Assembly (NCBI GenBank): GCA_016208495.1
Contig: JACQXX010000112.1
Span: forward strand, 1 to 64,000
Direction: 5' to 3'
DNA: 64,000 nt
DNA from: Acidobacteriota bacterium
Lineage (GTDB): Bacteria; Acidobacteriota; Blastocatellia; Chloracidobacteriales; Chloracidobacteriaceae
Part shown: in pieces, positions 24,310-32,097 of the stretch
Layout of the letters: every line of letters begins with the position of its first letter
How positions within the stretch are numbered: the first letter of the stretch is position 1
Notes under the pieces: generated by a model
The model's database searches: none
Seen by the model: the letters and a program-made list of their open reading frames with translations, nothing else
Told to the model about the DNA's origin: nothing
Made by a program: the position numbers and the translations under genes

Positions 24310-26850
24310 TTATCCAACACTCCGCGTCGGGGTGAGCCAGCGTTCGATGATGACACCAAGCTCAGTAGGTTGAAAAGGTTTGCCCAGATAGTCATCCATT
24401 CCAGCCTGGATACATTTCTCGGCGTCTCCCTGCATCATGTTGGCCGTTAAGGCAATAATCACGGTGTGGCGTGACGCCCCTTCCCGGCGGCGAATTTCGG
24501 CGGTGGCTTCATAGCCGTCCATTTCCGGCATATGACAATCCATCAAGACCAGATCATAAGCTTTGGTTGAAACTGCTGTGACGGCTTCACGACCATTGAG
24601 CGCCACCTCAACCCGGAGCCCCAATTTCTCAAGTTGTCGCCTCGCGACCCGTTGGTTCACCAGATTATCTTCGACCAGCAAGACAGAAAATTGGGAAAAC
24701 AAGTGCGCTTCACTTTGTGGAGCCACCATCAGTTGCTCCCCAGACGCGCTCGCCACAGGCTTCATTACATTCTGAGCGGGTTGGGATTCAGCCAGTTTCA
24801 CAGGGACTGTAAACCAGAACGACGAACCTTTCCCGACTTCACTTTCAAGACCAATCGTGCCGCCCATCAATTCCACCAGTTGTCGTGAAATAGTGAGTCC
24901 CAGACCCGTTCCGCCAAACTTTCGGGTTGTACTGCCATCTGCCTGGATAAAAGGTTGAAAAATATGGTACTGGGCAACCGGGTCAATTCCAATTCCAGTA
25001 TCCTGGACGCAAAATTTGAGTTGAACCTGATCTTTGGACCGGTGGCCTGCCTGGACTGAAACTGTCACCGTCCCCTGACTGGTAAACTTGATCGCATTCC
25101 CAACCAGGTTGGTCAAAATCTGGCGCAACCTGACTGGATCACTCACATAGGTTTGATCAAGTTCAGGATCAACCGTTGCTGTCAGCGTCAAGCCTTTGTC
25201 TTCAGCACTTTTCCCAAGAATGGTCGTGGTTTGTTTGATCATTTGGCGGAGGTCAAATTCAACCGCTTCAATCTTTAACTTTCCAGCTTCGATTTTTGAA
25301 TAATCCAGAATGTCGTTGATGATCGTCAGCAACATCTCAGCCGACGAGGCCACCGTCTCGGCAAATTCTTTCTGTTCAGCGTTTAAGCTGGTATCCAGCA
25401 GCAGGTTTGACATCCCGATAATGCCATTCATCGGCGTTCGGATTTCGTGGCTCATATTGGCCAGAAATACACTTTTGGCCCGGCTGGCTTCAAGTGCTGC
25501 TTCTTTGGCCTCCAACGCCTGTTTTTCTGAAACTTTGAGTTTTTCGACGGTTTCCCCCAGTTCGGCAGTCCGTGCCTCAACCTTCGTTTCAAGCGCATGG
25601 GTGAGCGCATCCAGTTCCCCGTAAACCTGGGTAAACCGATTGGCAAGCGAGATCGCCATGGCCAGGATAACCACAGCAAACCCGAGGTACCCAAGGTTGA
25701 GTTGAGGCAAATACCCAAAGATGGCGAGTCCATCATACATCCGGGTGGCAATCAGGCACATAATCCCAATAAAAATGGTCTGGGCGGTTGGATTTCCACG
25801 CTTCATTTCTTTTGGAAGCATCACCAGCGAGAGCCACATAAACGGCAGCGCGCCAAGCAATACCGTCCAACCCAGTGTGGTAAATGTCCAATCTGGAAAG
25901 AGGAGGACAGCCACCGCCATACAGCCTGGCAATATCTGACACACCCGGATAACTCGCGTAAATGGCCATCCAAAGATCAAACAATAAAACTGAATCCAAA
26001 AGACACTATTGAAAAAAGCAGGGCCAAGGGCCAGTCCCCAGGCTTGAAGCGGAGTCACCACGCCCAGACACAACTCTGAATTAAAAAAAATACTGACCGA
26101 CGCAAAAATTGGAATCAGTCCAAACCAGAAATACTCCTTCAGTTCCCGGCGGCGGCGAAAAAGCTGTAAGTGATAGAGTCCAACCAGGATAAAGACAACC
26201 AGGCAAATCAGTTGTGGAACATTGGCCAGCCAGGTTGCTTGTTCCTGGAGTTGAACTTCCCGCCGCAGATCGTGTAACTCACCAAACAAAAATTCACCAA
26301 GTTGTTGCTCCCGCATGGTCTTCATGACCTGTGCATAATCAGGGTCGCGCCACGCACGAATTGCCACCACGCAGGTTCCATCTGGACCAATCGCCTCAGT
26401 TGGGATTTCAAATACTCGTGCACGTCCAGGCAGGGTGCGCAGACCTGGGAAGAGTTCACCATAGCTCCCAATCAGTTTCCCGCCCGCATATACCTGATAA
26501 CACCCATATTCAAACTTCCCGAGGGCAATTCCAATCGAAGTATGATGCTGCATCTCATCTGCATCCCAACGCAGACGAATATGCAGCCGGTACCACTGAA
26601 CCCCACTGATGTAGCCTTCTTTGCCCCAGGTTTGAGTCAATGAAGCGGAGGACCAGGCTCTGTCGTCAAACTCAGGTTGAGCCCAGTTCACATTATCACC
26701 AGTTTGGAATTTCCACCCCTGTGTCACATCGATGGGAACTTCAATCACTGAAACCGGAAGTGGCTCTGCCGCCCACACAGACACCAAACTCCCGGCCAGC
26801 AACACCAGCCAGAGCGAAAATCCCCAAAGGTGGAATTGTTTGGTGAGCAT
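24310..26850 (-). CDS. 7TM-DISM type hybrid sensor histidine kinase with receiver
   Basis: The 846-residue protein starts at the ATG at 26848-26850, which opens a good signal peptide ([18 protein letters not shown]...VWA). An alternative TTG at 26940 has no signal-like start. In order: a periplasmic sugar-binding-like sensor (about 35-190, [18 protein letters not shown]), about seven membrane helices (205-410), a coiled coil, HisKA with phosphoacceptor His in [12 protein letters not shown] (about 467), HATPase ([18 protein letters not shown]), and a C-terminal receiver with phosphoacceptor Asp in [13 protein letters not shown] (about 768) and the conserved Lys in YLGKPF. It senses an external or membrane signal and passes phosphate internally. 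No cognate response regulator lies next to it. It follows the retropepsin/DUF5678 cassette by 86 bp. Confidence 0.92.
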   Translation of the reverse strand: MLTKQFHLWGFSLWLVLLAGSLVSVWAAEPLPVSVIEVPIDVTQGWKFQTGDNVNWAQPEFDDRAWSSASLTQTWGKEGYISGVQWYRLHIRLRWDADEMQHHTSIGIALGKFEYGCYQVYAGGKLIGSYGELFPGLRTLPGRARVFEIPTEAIGPDGTCVVAIRAWRDPDYAQVMKTMREQQLGEFLFGELHDLRREVQLQEQATWLANVPQLICLVVFILVGLYHLQLFRRRRELKEYFWFGLIPIFASVSIFFNSELCLGVVTPLQAWGLALGPAFFNSVFWIQFYCLIFGWPFTRVIRVCQILPGCMAVAVLLFPDWTFTTLGWTVLLGALPFMWLSLVMLPKEMKRGNPTAQTIFIGIMCLIATRMYDGLAIFGYLPQLNLGYLGFAVVILAMAISLANRFTQVYGELDALTHALETKVEARTAELGETVEKLKVSEKQALEAKEAALEASRAKSVFLANMSHEIRTPMNGIIGMSNLLLDTSLNAEQKEFAETVASSAEMLLTIINDILDYSKIEAGKLKIEAVEFDLRQMIKQTTTILGKSAEDKGLTLTATVDPELDQTYVSDPVRLRQILTNLVGNAIKFTSQGTVTVSVQAGHRSKDQVQLKFCVQDTGIGIDPVAQYHIFQPFIQADGSTTRKFGGTGLGLTISRQLVELMGGTIGLESEVGKGSSFWFTVPVKLAESQPAQNVMKPVASASGEQLMVAPQSEAHLFSQFSVLLVEDNLVNQRVARRQLEKLGLRVEVALNGREAVTAVSTKAYDLVLMDCHMPEMDGYEATAEIRRREGASRHTVIIALTANMMQGDAEKCIQAGMDDYLGKPFQPTELGVIIERWLTPTRSVG

Positions 26851-26936
26851 TGGTGTAGGGAGGGACTCCTTGTTCTCTGTCAGGTGGCGGCTGGAGTTAT
26901 TGGGAGACCTCCATTGTCCATACTTTCCAACAATCT

Positions 26937-27341
26937 TCAATCGGCGTACCGGTTGAGAAACAACAATCCTTCGTAATCAATCAGTCCGACCCGGACTTGA
27001 TCCAGCCAGCCGTGGCGACCCAGCAAATTGCGTGGAAAATAGTCATCAGCGGCAAAATACACCATCACATCAAAACTCAAATCCAGCACTGATAAGGTGA
27101 CAAAATGCCCGTAAGTTATGGCCGTTCCGTGAACGCTGCTAAAACGCTTTTCCATTCCAGACTCAATGTCGAGTCCAAGTTGGGTTCCAATCTGACGTTT
27201 GAAAATACAAGCTGATGAGCCAGTATCAAGCTTTGCAGTGGTTGTTACTTTTTCAGTTCCAAGACTCAGAGAGACCTTCAAGGTGATGCTATCCTCTCCT
27301 GGATCATAGCTTCCCCTGGTTGAAAAAACCAACTGGTGCAT
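26937..27341 (-). CDS. Retropepsin-like (clan AA) aspartic protease, cassette 1
   Basis: The 134-residue single-domain protein has the catalytic signature LDTGSS (about 38-43) and the second clan AA hallmark LLGRHGWL (about 107-114), which matches the usual hydrophobic-hydrophobic-Gly motif. Like viral retropepsins it should act as a homodimer, each subunit giving one Asp. The ATG at 27339-27341 lies 2 nt after the TAA of the upstream gene. The GGGAG that serves as its SD is the coding sequence for the final Trp-Glu of that gene, so translation is coupled. A longer TTG start (27353) is less likely. A paralogous pair lies at 35269-36037. The substrate is unknown; the upstream DUF5678-like protein is an obvious candidate partner. 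Confidence 0.8.
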   Translation of the reverse strand: MHQLVFSTRGSYDPGEDSITLKVSLSLGTEKVTTTAKLDTGSSACIFKRQIGTQLGLDIESGMEKRFSSVHGTAITYGHFVTLSVLDLSFDVMVYFAADDYFPRNLLGRHGWLDQVRVGLIDYEGLLFLNRYAD

Positions 27342-27343
27342 GA

Positions 27344-27712
27344 TTACTCCCAACCTCCGATCAACTCTTCATCAGGTGTTTCAACCTGAGTCAATAATGG
27401 ATCTACGACTCCTTGCTGTTGCGCTTGTCTGTAAACTTTTTGAGCATCAGGACCAGCAGCCAGTAGCCTGTTCCCCCACAAAGCAACCCATTGACCAGCG
27501 TACTCAACCCGATGTTGCTTGAGCCAGGCACGCTCCAATTCCCACCGTTTTGCAGATTCATTCCCTTTGGTTTGATCATCTGATTGAGCTTTGCTCGAAG
27601 ACGGTTCTTGCATAAGCAATTCTTCAATCTGGCGAAACTCCTCAATCGGAATCAACACCGCCACCGGCTTCTGGTTTTCATCTACGACATATTGCTTGTG
27701 AATTTCGATCAT
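27344..27712 (-). CDS. Phd/YefM-like N-terminus fused to DUF5678-like domain, cassette 1
   Basis: This 122-residue protein starts at ATG 27712 behind AAAGGAG. Residues 1-35 (MIEIHKQYVVDENQKPVAVL, IPIEEFRQIEELL) match the DNA-binding fold of Phd/YefM antitoxins. Residues 70-122 (AWLKQHRVEYAGQWVALWGN, RLLAAGPDAQKV, ending GGWE) resemble DUF5678. The linker is polar. The last codons serve as the SD of the protease gene downstream. By analogy with toxin-antitoxin operons it could repress its own promoter and bind the second product, but no toxin of a known type is present; the second product is a retropepsin-like protease. The homologue at 35675-36037 keeps the C-terminal domain but has a different N-terminus. 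Confidence 0.75.
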   Translation of the reverse strand: MIEIHKQYVVDENQKPVAVLIPIEEFRQIEELLMQEPSSSKAQSDDQTKGNESAKRWELERAWLKQHRVEYAGQWVALWGNRLLAAGPDAQKVYRQAQQQGVVDPLLTQVETPDEELIGGWE

Positions 27713-27727
27713 AGGGCCACTCCTTTT

Positions 27728-27831
27728 AGGGCTAAGGGCTGAAGACTTCGGGCCTGGGGCTGAAGACTTCGGGATTAGGGCTGAACTCCCGTCTTCTTCA
27801 CCCCCTCTTCTTCAGCCCGTCTTCTTCCGCC
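27728..27831. repeat. GGGCTGAAGAC-type tandem and inverted short repeats
   Basis: Several imperfect copies of GGGCTGAAGACTTC run to about 27780, followed by reverse-complement copies (GTCTTCTTCAGCCC and similar) up to the M28 peptidase stop. The transcript could fold into a hairpin. The last codons of the peptidase (RKK) come from this block. It overlaps the region just upstream of the SD of the DUF5678 gene. Confidence 0.65.
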
Positions 27832-29604
27832 CTACTTCTTCCGCATGGCGTCGCGGGCATTTTTAAAGGATTCACCTTCGTTCCATTCCGGCATTTTCGG
27901 ATCGTTGGCGACAGTGGCCGTAATCAGGAGCGCAAACTGGGCGTGCTGGCGGCAGCCGTTGAAATCCCATTCAGGCGTAATCTCGTCTGACGGCTGGTGA
28001 TAGTCCTTTGCGGTGTACTCTTGCTCGCGCTCTTTCCCCCACCCATCAGGCTTTCCGACCACATCAATTCCATTGTTGACCGAGACACAGGGCACACCAA
28101 CTTTGGCAAAACAGAAATGGTCTGACCGGAAGAAAAATCCTTTTTCCGGAAATGGATCGGGGCGCATCTTCAATTTAAGTTTGGTGGCCAGTCCGTCAAT
28201 CGTCTGACCCAATGTCGAGCGTTCAGACCCCATTGGTGTGAAATCACGGGTTTCTCCCCAGATATTCAACCCATCCAGGTTCACATTCGCCGCAGTTTGT
28301 AACAACGGGTAAATTGGATGTTCCGCGTAATATTGTGCCCCGAGCAACCCCTGCTCTTCCGCCGTGACTGACAGGAACAAAATTGACCGTTTCGGTTTGG
28401 TCGTCATCCGTGACATGGCTTCGGCCACGGCCAGCAACCCGGCCACGCCGCTCGCATTGTCGAGCGCACCGTTATAGATCTTGTCGCCGGGGTTGCGCTC
28501 GCGCAGACCCAAATGATCATAGTGCGCCGTGAACACAATAAACTGCTTACTCAGTTCTGGATCGCTTCCACGCAAAAGTCCGGCTACGTTTGGCGAATTG
28601 AGTTGCGTTACCTGGCTTTTGAAACTGACGTTGAGGTGGATTCCAAGCGGTACCGCCTGAAACTCGCGCTTTTGGGCCTGCTTTTCGAGTTCCTGGAGGT
28701 TATGCCCGCCCAGTTTGGCAAATCGAAACGCTGAGTCGTAATTCACCCACGATTTGACCTTGACCACAGGCGGCGAACTCGCATCCCGCGCCAGCTCTGA
28801 ACGATTCCCGGTATTGGAGCTTTGCACCACCTGCCACGGATAGGAGGCCGATTCGGTTGTGTGAACTAGCACCACGCCCAGCGCACCGTGCCGGGCAGCT
28901 TCTTCGTATTTGTAGACCCAGCGGCCATAGTAGGTCATCGCCGGGCCGCCAAAAAATTTCGGATCTTCTGACGGTGGGTCATTCACCAGCGACATCACAA
29001 TCTTGCCTTTGACGTCTACATTTTTGTAGTCGTCCCAGTTCATTTCCGGCGCCGTGATGCCATAGCCGACAAACACCACTTCAGCCCGGTGAATATCAAC
29101 GTCCGTTTCGCCAAGGCCACTTTGAACAGTAAATTCCTCGCCGTAGGTAAGCACTTCTTTTTTGCCGCCAGCCGCCGCTTCCATTTTGGCAGTGGCGGCT
29201 TCGGCTTTGATGTTGACGATGGGGACATTCTGGTAATAGCCGCCGTTGACAGCGGGCTCTAAGCCATAGGATTCAAACTCTGAAGCGATATAGCGAGCCG
29301 CAAGCTCCGCTCCACGCGTACCGGGGCCACGGCCTTCGAGCAGGTCATCAGCCAGGAAACGAACATGCGCCCGGAGCGTTTCGGCGCGAATGGACTTCAT
29401 CGCTTTTTCGATTTCGTCTTCACTGCCAGCCAGGACCCGAACAAACCCCGACGGCAGCAACGCCGTCAGGCAGACAACCAGGGCAAAAAATACCGTCAGT
29501 CGGTGAAAAATGCGGGGAAACGGGTTCCGGGTTCCGGGTTCCGGGTTCCGGGGTTCAGAACCTGAAGATTGATTTTGGGAAACATTCCTTTGTATCACGG
29601 GCAA
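27832..29604 (-). CDS. Secreted M28-family zinc aminopeptidase with PA domain
   Basis: The 590-residue M28 peptidase has all expected metal and catalytic residues: His in TAHYDHLG (about 361), bridging Asp in GALDNASG (about 383), Glu pair in TAEEQG (about 419), Asp in NLDGLN (about 445) and His in RSDHF (about 495). A protease-associated (PA) insert (about 165-290; VFVGYGI, YKNVDVKGKIV) precedes the catalytic half. The start is a TTG at 29602-29604 with AAGGAGAG five bases ahead. The first about 30 residues include SEPRNPEPGTRNPFP, encoded by a GGGTTCC tandem repeat, and only then comes the hydrophobic export segment (LTVFFALVVCLTALL). It likely releases N-terminal residues from peptides outside the cytoplasm. 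Confidence 0.9.
   Translation of the reverse strand: MPVIQRNVSQNQSSGSEPRNPEPGTRNPFPRIFHRLTVFFALVVCLTALLPSGFVRVLAGSEDEIEKAMKSIRAETLRAHVRFLADDLLEGRGPGTRGAELAARYIASEFESYGLEPAVNGGYYQNVPIVNIKAEAATAKMEAAAGGKKEVLTYGEEFTVQSGLGETDVDIHRAEVVFVGYGITAPEMNWDDYKNVDVKGKIVMSLVNDPPSEDPKFFGGPAMTYYGRWVYKYEEAARHGALGVVLVHTTESASYPWQVVQSSNTGNRSELARDASSPPVVKVKSWVNYDSAFRFAKLGGHNLQELEKQAQKREFQAVPLGIHLNVSFKSQVTQLNSPNVAGLLRGSDPELSKQFIVFTAHYDHLGLRERNPGDKIYNGALDNASGVAGLLAVAEAMSRMTTKPKRSILFLSVTAEEQGLLGAQYYAEHPIYPLLQTAANVNLDGLNIWGETRDFTPMGSERSTLGQTIDGLATKLKLKMRPDPFPEKGFFFRSDHFCFAKVGVPCVSVNNGIDVVGKPDGWGKEREQEYTAKDYHQPSDEITPEWDFNGCRQHAQFALLITATVANDPKMPEWNEGESFKNARDAMRKK
29521..29558 (-). repeat. GGGTTCC 7-mer tandem repeat inside the M28 coding region
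   Basis: Four to five units of CGGGTTC occur in the 5' coding part of the peptidase gene, giving NPEPGTRNP-like residues ahead of the signal peptide core. Unit size and base composition match the intergenic 7-mer repeats elsewhere in the window. Confidence 0.7.
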
Positions 29605-29805
29605 ACTCTCCTTACTCAGTGGAATTTAGGTCTGGGGTTTAGGGTTCAGGGTTGGGTACTTTGAATGTTTGGCCTTTTTATCTGTTTTCTTGTTTGGGAT
29701 CCCGAACCCAGAAATCGGTGAAATTGATTGTGAGCGGCCTGAAACTCTGACAATACTCAGTTTGTCAGCGGGAACGCAACCTGACCGAAGTGGAGCACGC
29801 AACCG

Positions 29806-30837
29806 ATGGAATTATTTGAATCACAAAAGCAGTTGGATGAAGGAAATCGCAAAATGACCCGCCGGGTTTTTGTCGGTGTGATCGTCGGTGGTGTGGCGGC
29901 AGTCATCGGAAAACGGTTTTATGATGATCTCGACAAACCGCCGAGCGGAATCAAAACCGATTTTATTTCGCAAATTGGCGAGTTTTATACCATTTATTTC
30001 AACGAATACCCGACAAGTCTGACAGCCGACGGCTGGTCAATGCGCTTTGCTGGTCCAGAAGGAAAATCGTTTTCACTCGACTACGATGCACTCAAGGCCC
30101 TTCCAAATAAACTGATCTATAAAACCTTTGAATGTATTGAAAACGGTGTCGGGGAAAACATCATCAACAACGCGGAATGGCGCGTCACGCCGCTCCAACC
30201 GCTGCTGGATCGGATTCTTCCGGCTGAATTTTCAAGCCTGAATGTGATTTTCCGGGCCTACGATGGGTACTACACCGGGTTGCCGATTGCCGATGTCTAC
30301 ACCGAGGAAAGTTATCTGGCCTATGAAATGAACGGCCAGCCGTTGCCGCTCCAACACGGACGCCCAGCCCGTGTGCTCTTGCCAGGGAAATATGGCTATA
30401 AACAACCGAAATGGCTCAAGGAAATCGAAGTCACTGCCGGACCACTCGTCGGATATTGGGAAAGCAAAGGCTGGGCGGTCTCAGGTGAAGTCAAACCGAT
30501 GTCCCGCATTGACACTGCCGGTTATGATCCAAAACCGGCAGGTGATAGTCCAGGAGATGCGCTGATTACCGGGATTGCCTACGGCGGCAGATTTGCTGTG
30601 TCCAAAGTCGAAGTCAGCCTGGATAACGGCTCAAGCTGGCAACCTGCTGAAGTCACATCGCCAACCGGCCCCAATCACTGGTCGTTGTGGAAATATGTCT
30701 GGCCCAATGCTCCGCGCGGGAAACACAAAATTCTGGTGCGAATGACTGATGCGAATGGGAAACTGCAGCCGGAAACCCGCAAAGGCTATTATCCGGCGGG
30801 GTCTTCGGGCTGGCATCGGGTGGTGGTGAGGTTGTGA
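29806..30837 (+). CDS. Tat-exported sulfite-oxidase-like molybdopterin oxidoreductase
   Basis: The 343-residue protein has a twin-arginine motif (TRRVFVGVIVGG, about 18-29), then the oxidoreductase molybdopterin domain (about 50-220). A cysteine in YKTFECIENGVG probably ligates molybdenum, and the conserved LPLQHGRPARVLLPGKYGYKQ stretch follows. A Mo-co dimerisation beta domain (about 240-343; VEVSLDNGSSW, RGKHKILVRMTD) ends the protein. It should mature in the cytoplasm with cofactor and be exported folded. The ATG at 29806 keeps a Tat-like n-region; ATG 29854, behind AAGGAAA, is an alternative that would leave RR next to the start. No cytochrome or membrane partner is adjacent. The substrate is not predictable; MsrP/YedY-like and sulfite-oxidase-like roles are both possible. 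Confidence 0.88.
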   Translation: MELFESQKQLDEGNRKMTRRVFVGVIVGGVAAVIGKRFYDDLDKPPSGIKTDFISQIGEFYTIYFNEYPTSLTADGWSMRFAGPEGKSFSLDYDALKALPNKLIYKTFECIENGVGENIINNAEWRVTPLQPLLDRILPAEFSSLNVIFRAYDGYYTGLPIADVYTEESYLAYEMNGQPLPLQHGRPARVLLPGKYGYKQPKWLKEIEVTAGPLVGYWESKGWAVSGEVKPMSRIDTAGYDPKPAGDSPGDALITGIAYGGRFAVSKVEVSLDNGSSWQPAEVTSPTGPNHWSLWKYVWPNAPRGKHKILVRMTDANGKLQPETRKGYYPAGSSGWHRVVVRL

Positions 30838-30904
30838 GAAGCACCTGCCGAAAATCCCCAAACATGAAAAACACAATCTAATCAACCACTTCATAAATGA
30901 TGAA

Positions 30905-30940
30905 GGCCGATGAGCGAAAACAAATTCCACCTCATCGGCC
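30905..30940 (+). terminator. Stem-loop after the Moco oxidoreductase
   Basis: GGCCGATGAG (30905-30914) pairs perfectly with CTCATCGGCC (30931-30940), followed by CTGAATTTTC. It lies 67 bp after the stop of the plus-strand oxidoreductase. The short T-run makes it a moderate intrinsic terminator candidate. Confidence 0.55.
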
Positions 30941-30980
30941 CTGAATTTTCCCGACATCGTCGCCGGCACACTGGCATATA

Positions 30981-31084
30981 ATACCAATTTGCAATGGAGT
31001 CCTCGTATTAGCAAACAGTCAAGTGATTCAACCAAATAAACTTAGCGAACTACTGACTACGGGCTACTGACTACAAACTGGTAT
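30981..31084 (-). repeat. Interspersed repeat copy E7
   Basis: The 104-bp element lies between ATACCAATTTGCAATGG (30981) and ACTACAAACTGGTAT (31084), with the GTAGTCA-type 7-mer block (reverse strand) at its right end and ACAGTCAAGTGATTCAACC in the middle. It aligns over its whole length with the reverse complement of E1 and with E8. It lies between convergent genes. Confidence 0.75.
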
Positions 31085-31094
31085 AAAGCTGGGC

Positions 31095-31601
31095 TTAGAA
31101 CCGTTCAACCCGTATCTTTTGACACCGAATCGTTCCTTCGCCACTAATCAGTTCATGGCCTTCTGCATCATAGAGATTGACTTTAACAATGCCGCTGATT
31201 TCCGATTTGGCCGGGTCAAGGATAAATTTCACTCGCCCCTTGAACGTGTTGGCAAGGTTTCCATTCTCATCGACAATGAGCTGTTTATAGATGATGGTGA
31301 ATTCATTATCACCGGTGCGTTCCCAGGCACCATGTTCGGGGTTGGCCAGTTGGGGGGTCGGAGGTCCCACATCAGAACCAATCACTGTTCCATCTGAACC
31401 AAAGGTCAACATAATTTGGAATGGCGGGGGGCCTCCCTCTTCTGCCGTAAAGACACCTTCCCACGAACCAATAAATGCTTTCAGTTGAGCCTGTTTTTGA
31501 CCCCTGGATGAAATATTTCTGGTTTGAGCCAAAGTGCTGCCAGTGAAATAACCAATCAGCAGTATTGTAAAGACTGCTGATAAAATAGCTTTGAGTTTCA
31601 T
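31095..31601 (-). CDS. Secreted lipocalin-like hypothetical protein
   Basis: The 168-residue protein has a signal peptide cleaved near TLAQ (about 25) and a body that opens LKAFIGSWEGVFT. This resembles lipocalin-like or heme-binding-type small beta barrels. Later strands (PFQIMLTFGSDGTVIGSD, EFTIIYKQLIVDENG, GEGTIRCQKI) fit an up-and-down barrel. The ATG at 31599-31601 has AAGGAGA eight bases ahead, overlapping the TAA stop of the HTH gene upstream, so the two form an operon. I do not recognise a specific family; the function is unknown. Confidence 0.65.
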   Translation of the reverse strand: MKLKAILSAVFTILLIGYFTGSTLAQTRNISSRGQKQAQLKAFIGSWEGVFTAEEGGPPPFQIMLTFGSDGTVIGSDVGPPTPQLANPEHGAWERTGDNEFTIIYKQLIVDENGNLANTFKGRVKFILDPAKSEISGIVKVNLYDAEGHELISGEGTIRCQKIRVERF

Positions 31602-31613
31602 AAATGGTTCTCC

Positions 31614-31886
31614 TTACCGTTTCTTTTGCGCAGTGCAATCAGGAAATGACCGTGGGCAGATGAGCAGCCTCCCATCTGGTGTTTCGGTGTAATGAATCTG
31701 CTCAAGTTCAACCCAGCGATAAATGGTGCGGGTGCTGACGCCAGCCAGCGTCGCCGCCGTATCTGGCGCAACCAGAAATACTGATGACAAACAGGTGTTA
31801 CAAAAAATGGGGCGCGACTGATGGGTGCGACGCACGATCAACACATTGGTTTCAAGGGTAATTTCGGTTCGCTTTTTTCGTATCAT
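31614..31886 (-). CDS. HTH (MerR/excisionase-like) small regulator
   Basis: The 90-residue protein starts at ATG 31886 behind GAGGGAGCA, with a basic N-terminus (MIRKKRTEITLETNVLIVRR) and a CNTC pair that may bind metal. A helix-turn-helix follows (PDTAATLAGVSTRTIYRWVEL, then QIHYTETPDGRLLI), as in excisionase/MerR-type binding domains. The stop overlaps the SD of the secreted protein gene, so both are cotranscribed. It is divergent from the CadC-like regulator at 32098, leaving 211 bp for shared control. From the arrangement I infer that it regulates this locus. Confidence 0.75.
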   Translation of the reverse strand: MIRKKRTEITLETNVLIVRRTHQSRPIFCNTCLSSVFLVAPDTAATLAGVSTRTIYRWVELEQIHYTETPDGRLLICPRSFPDCTAQKKR

Positions 31887-32097
31887 TGCTCCCTCGTGAA
31901 GCTCCTGGTTGGTACAGCCAATCGTTGGGAATTCGTAATGCTGAATCAATGTAAACAAAGAATTGACGAGTGTTTGTCTGACCCAGTGAAACCATTCAGA
32001 TCAGGCATCGCGTAACCTGCGATTGACATTAAAGACCTCTTCCCAAAAAATCCTTTAAAATCACTTAAAAAATTCCTCGGAAATTCTTCGGACAGCT

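Noticed and set aside
26851-26940. Upstream TTG start of the 7TM kinase overlapping the protease stop (TTGA)
   Set aside because: The extra 30 residues are polar and would place the signal peptide internally. ATG 26850 opens a standard signal peptide.
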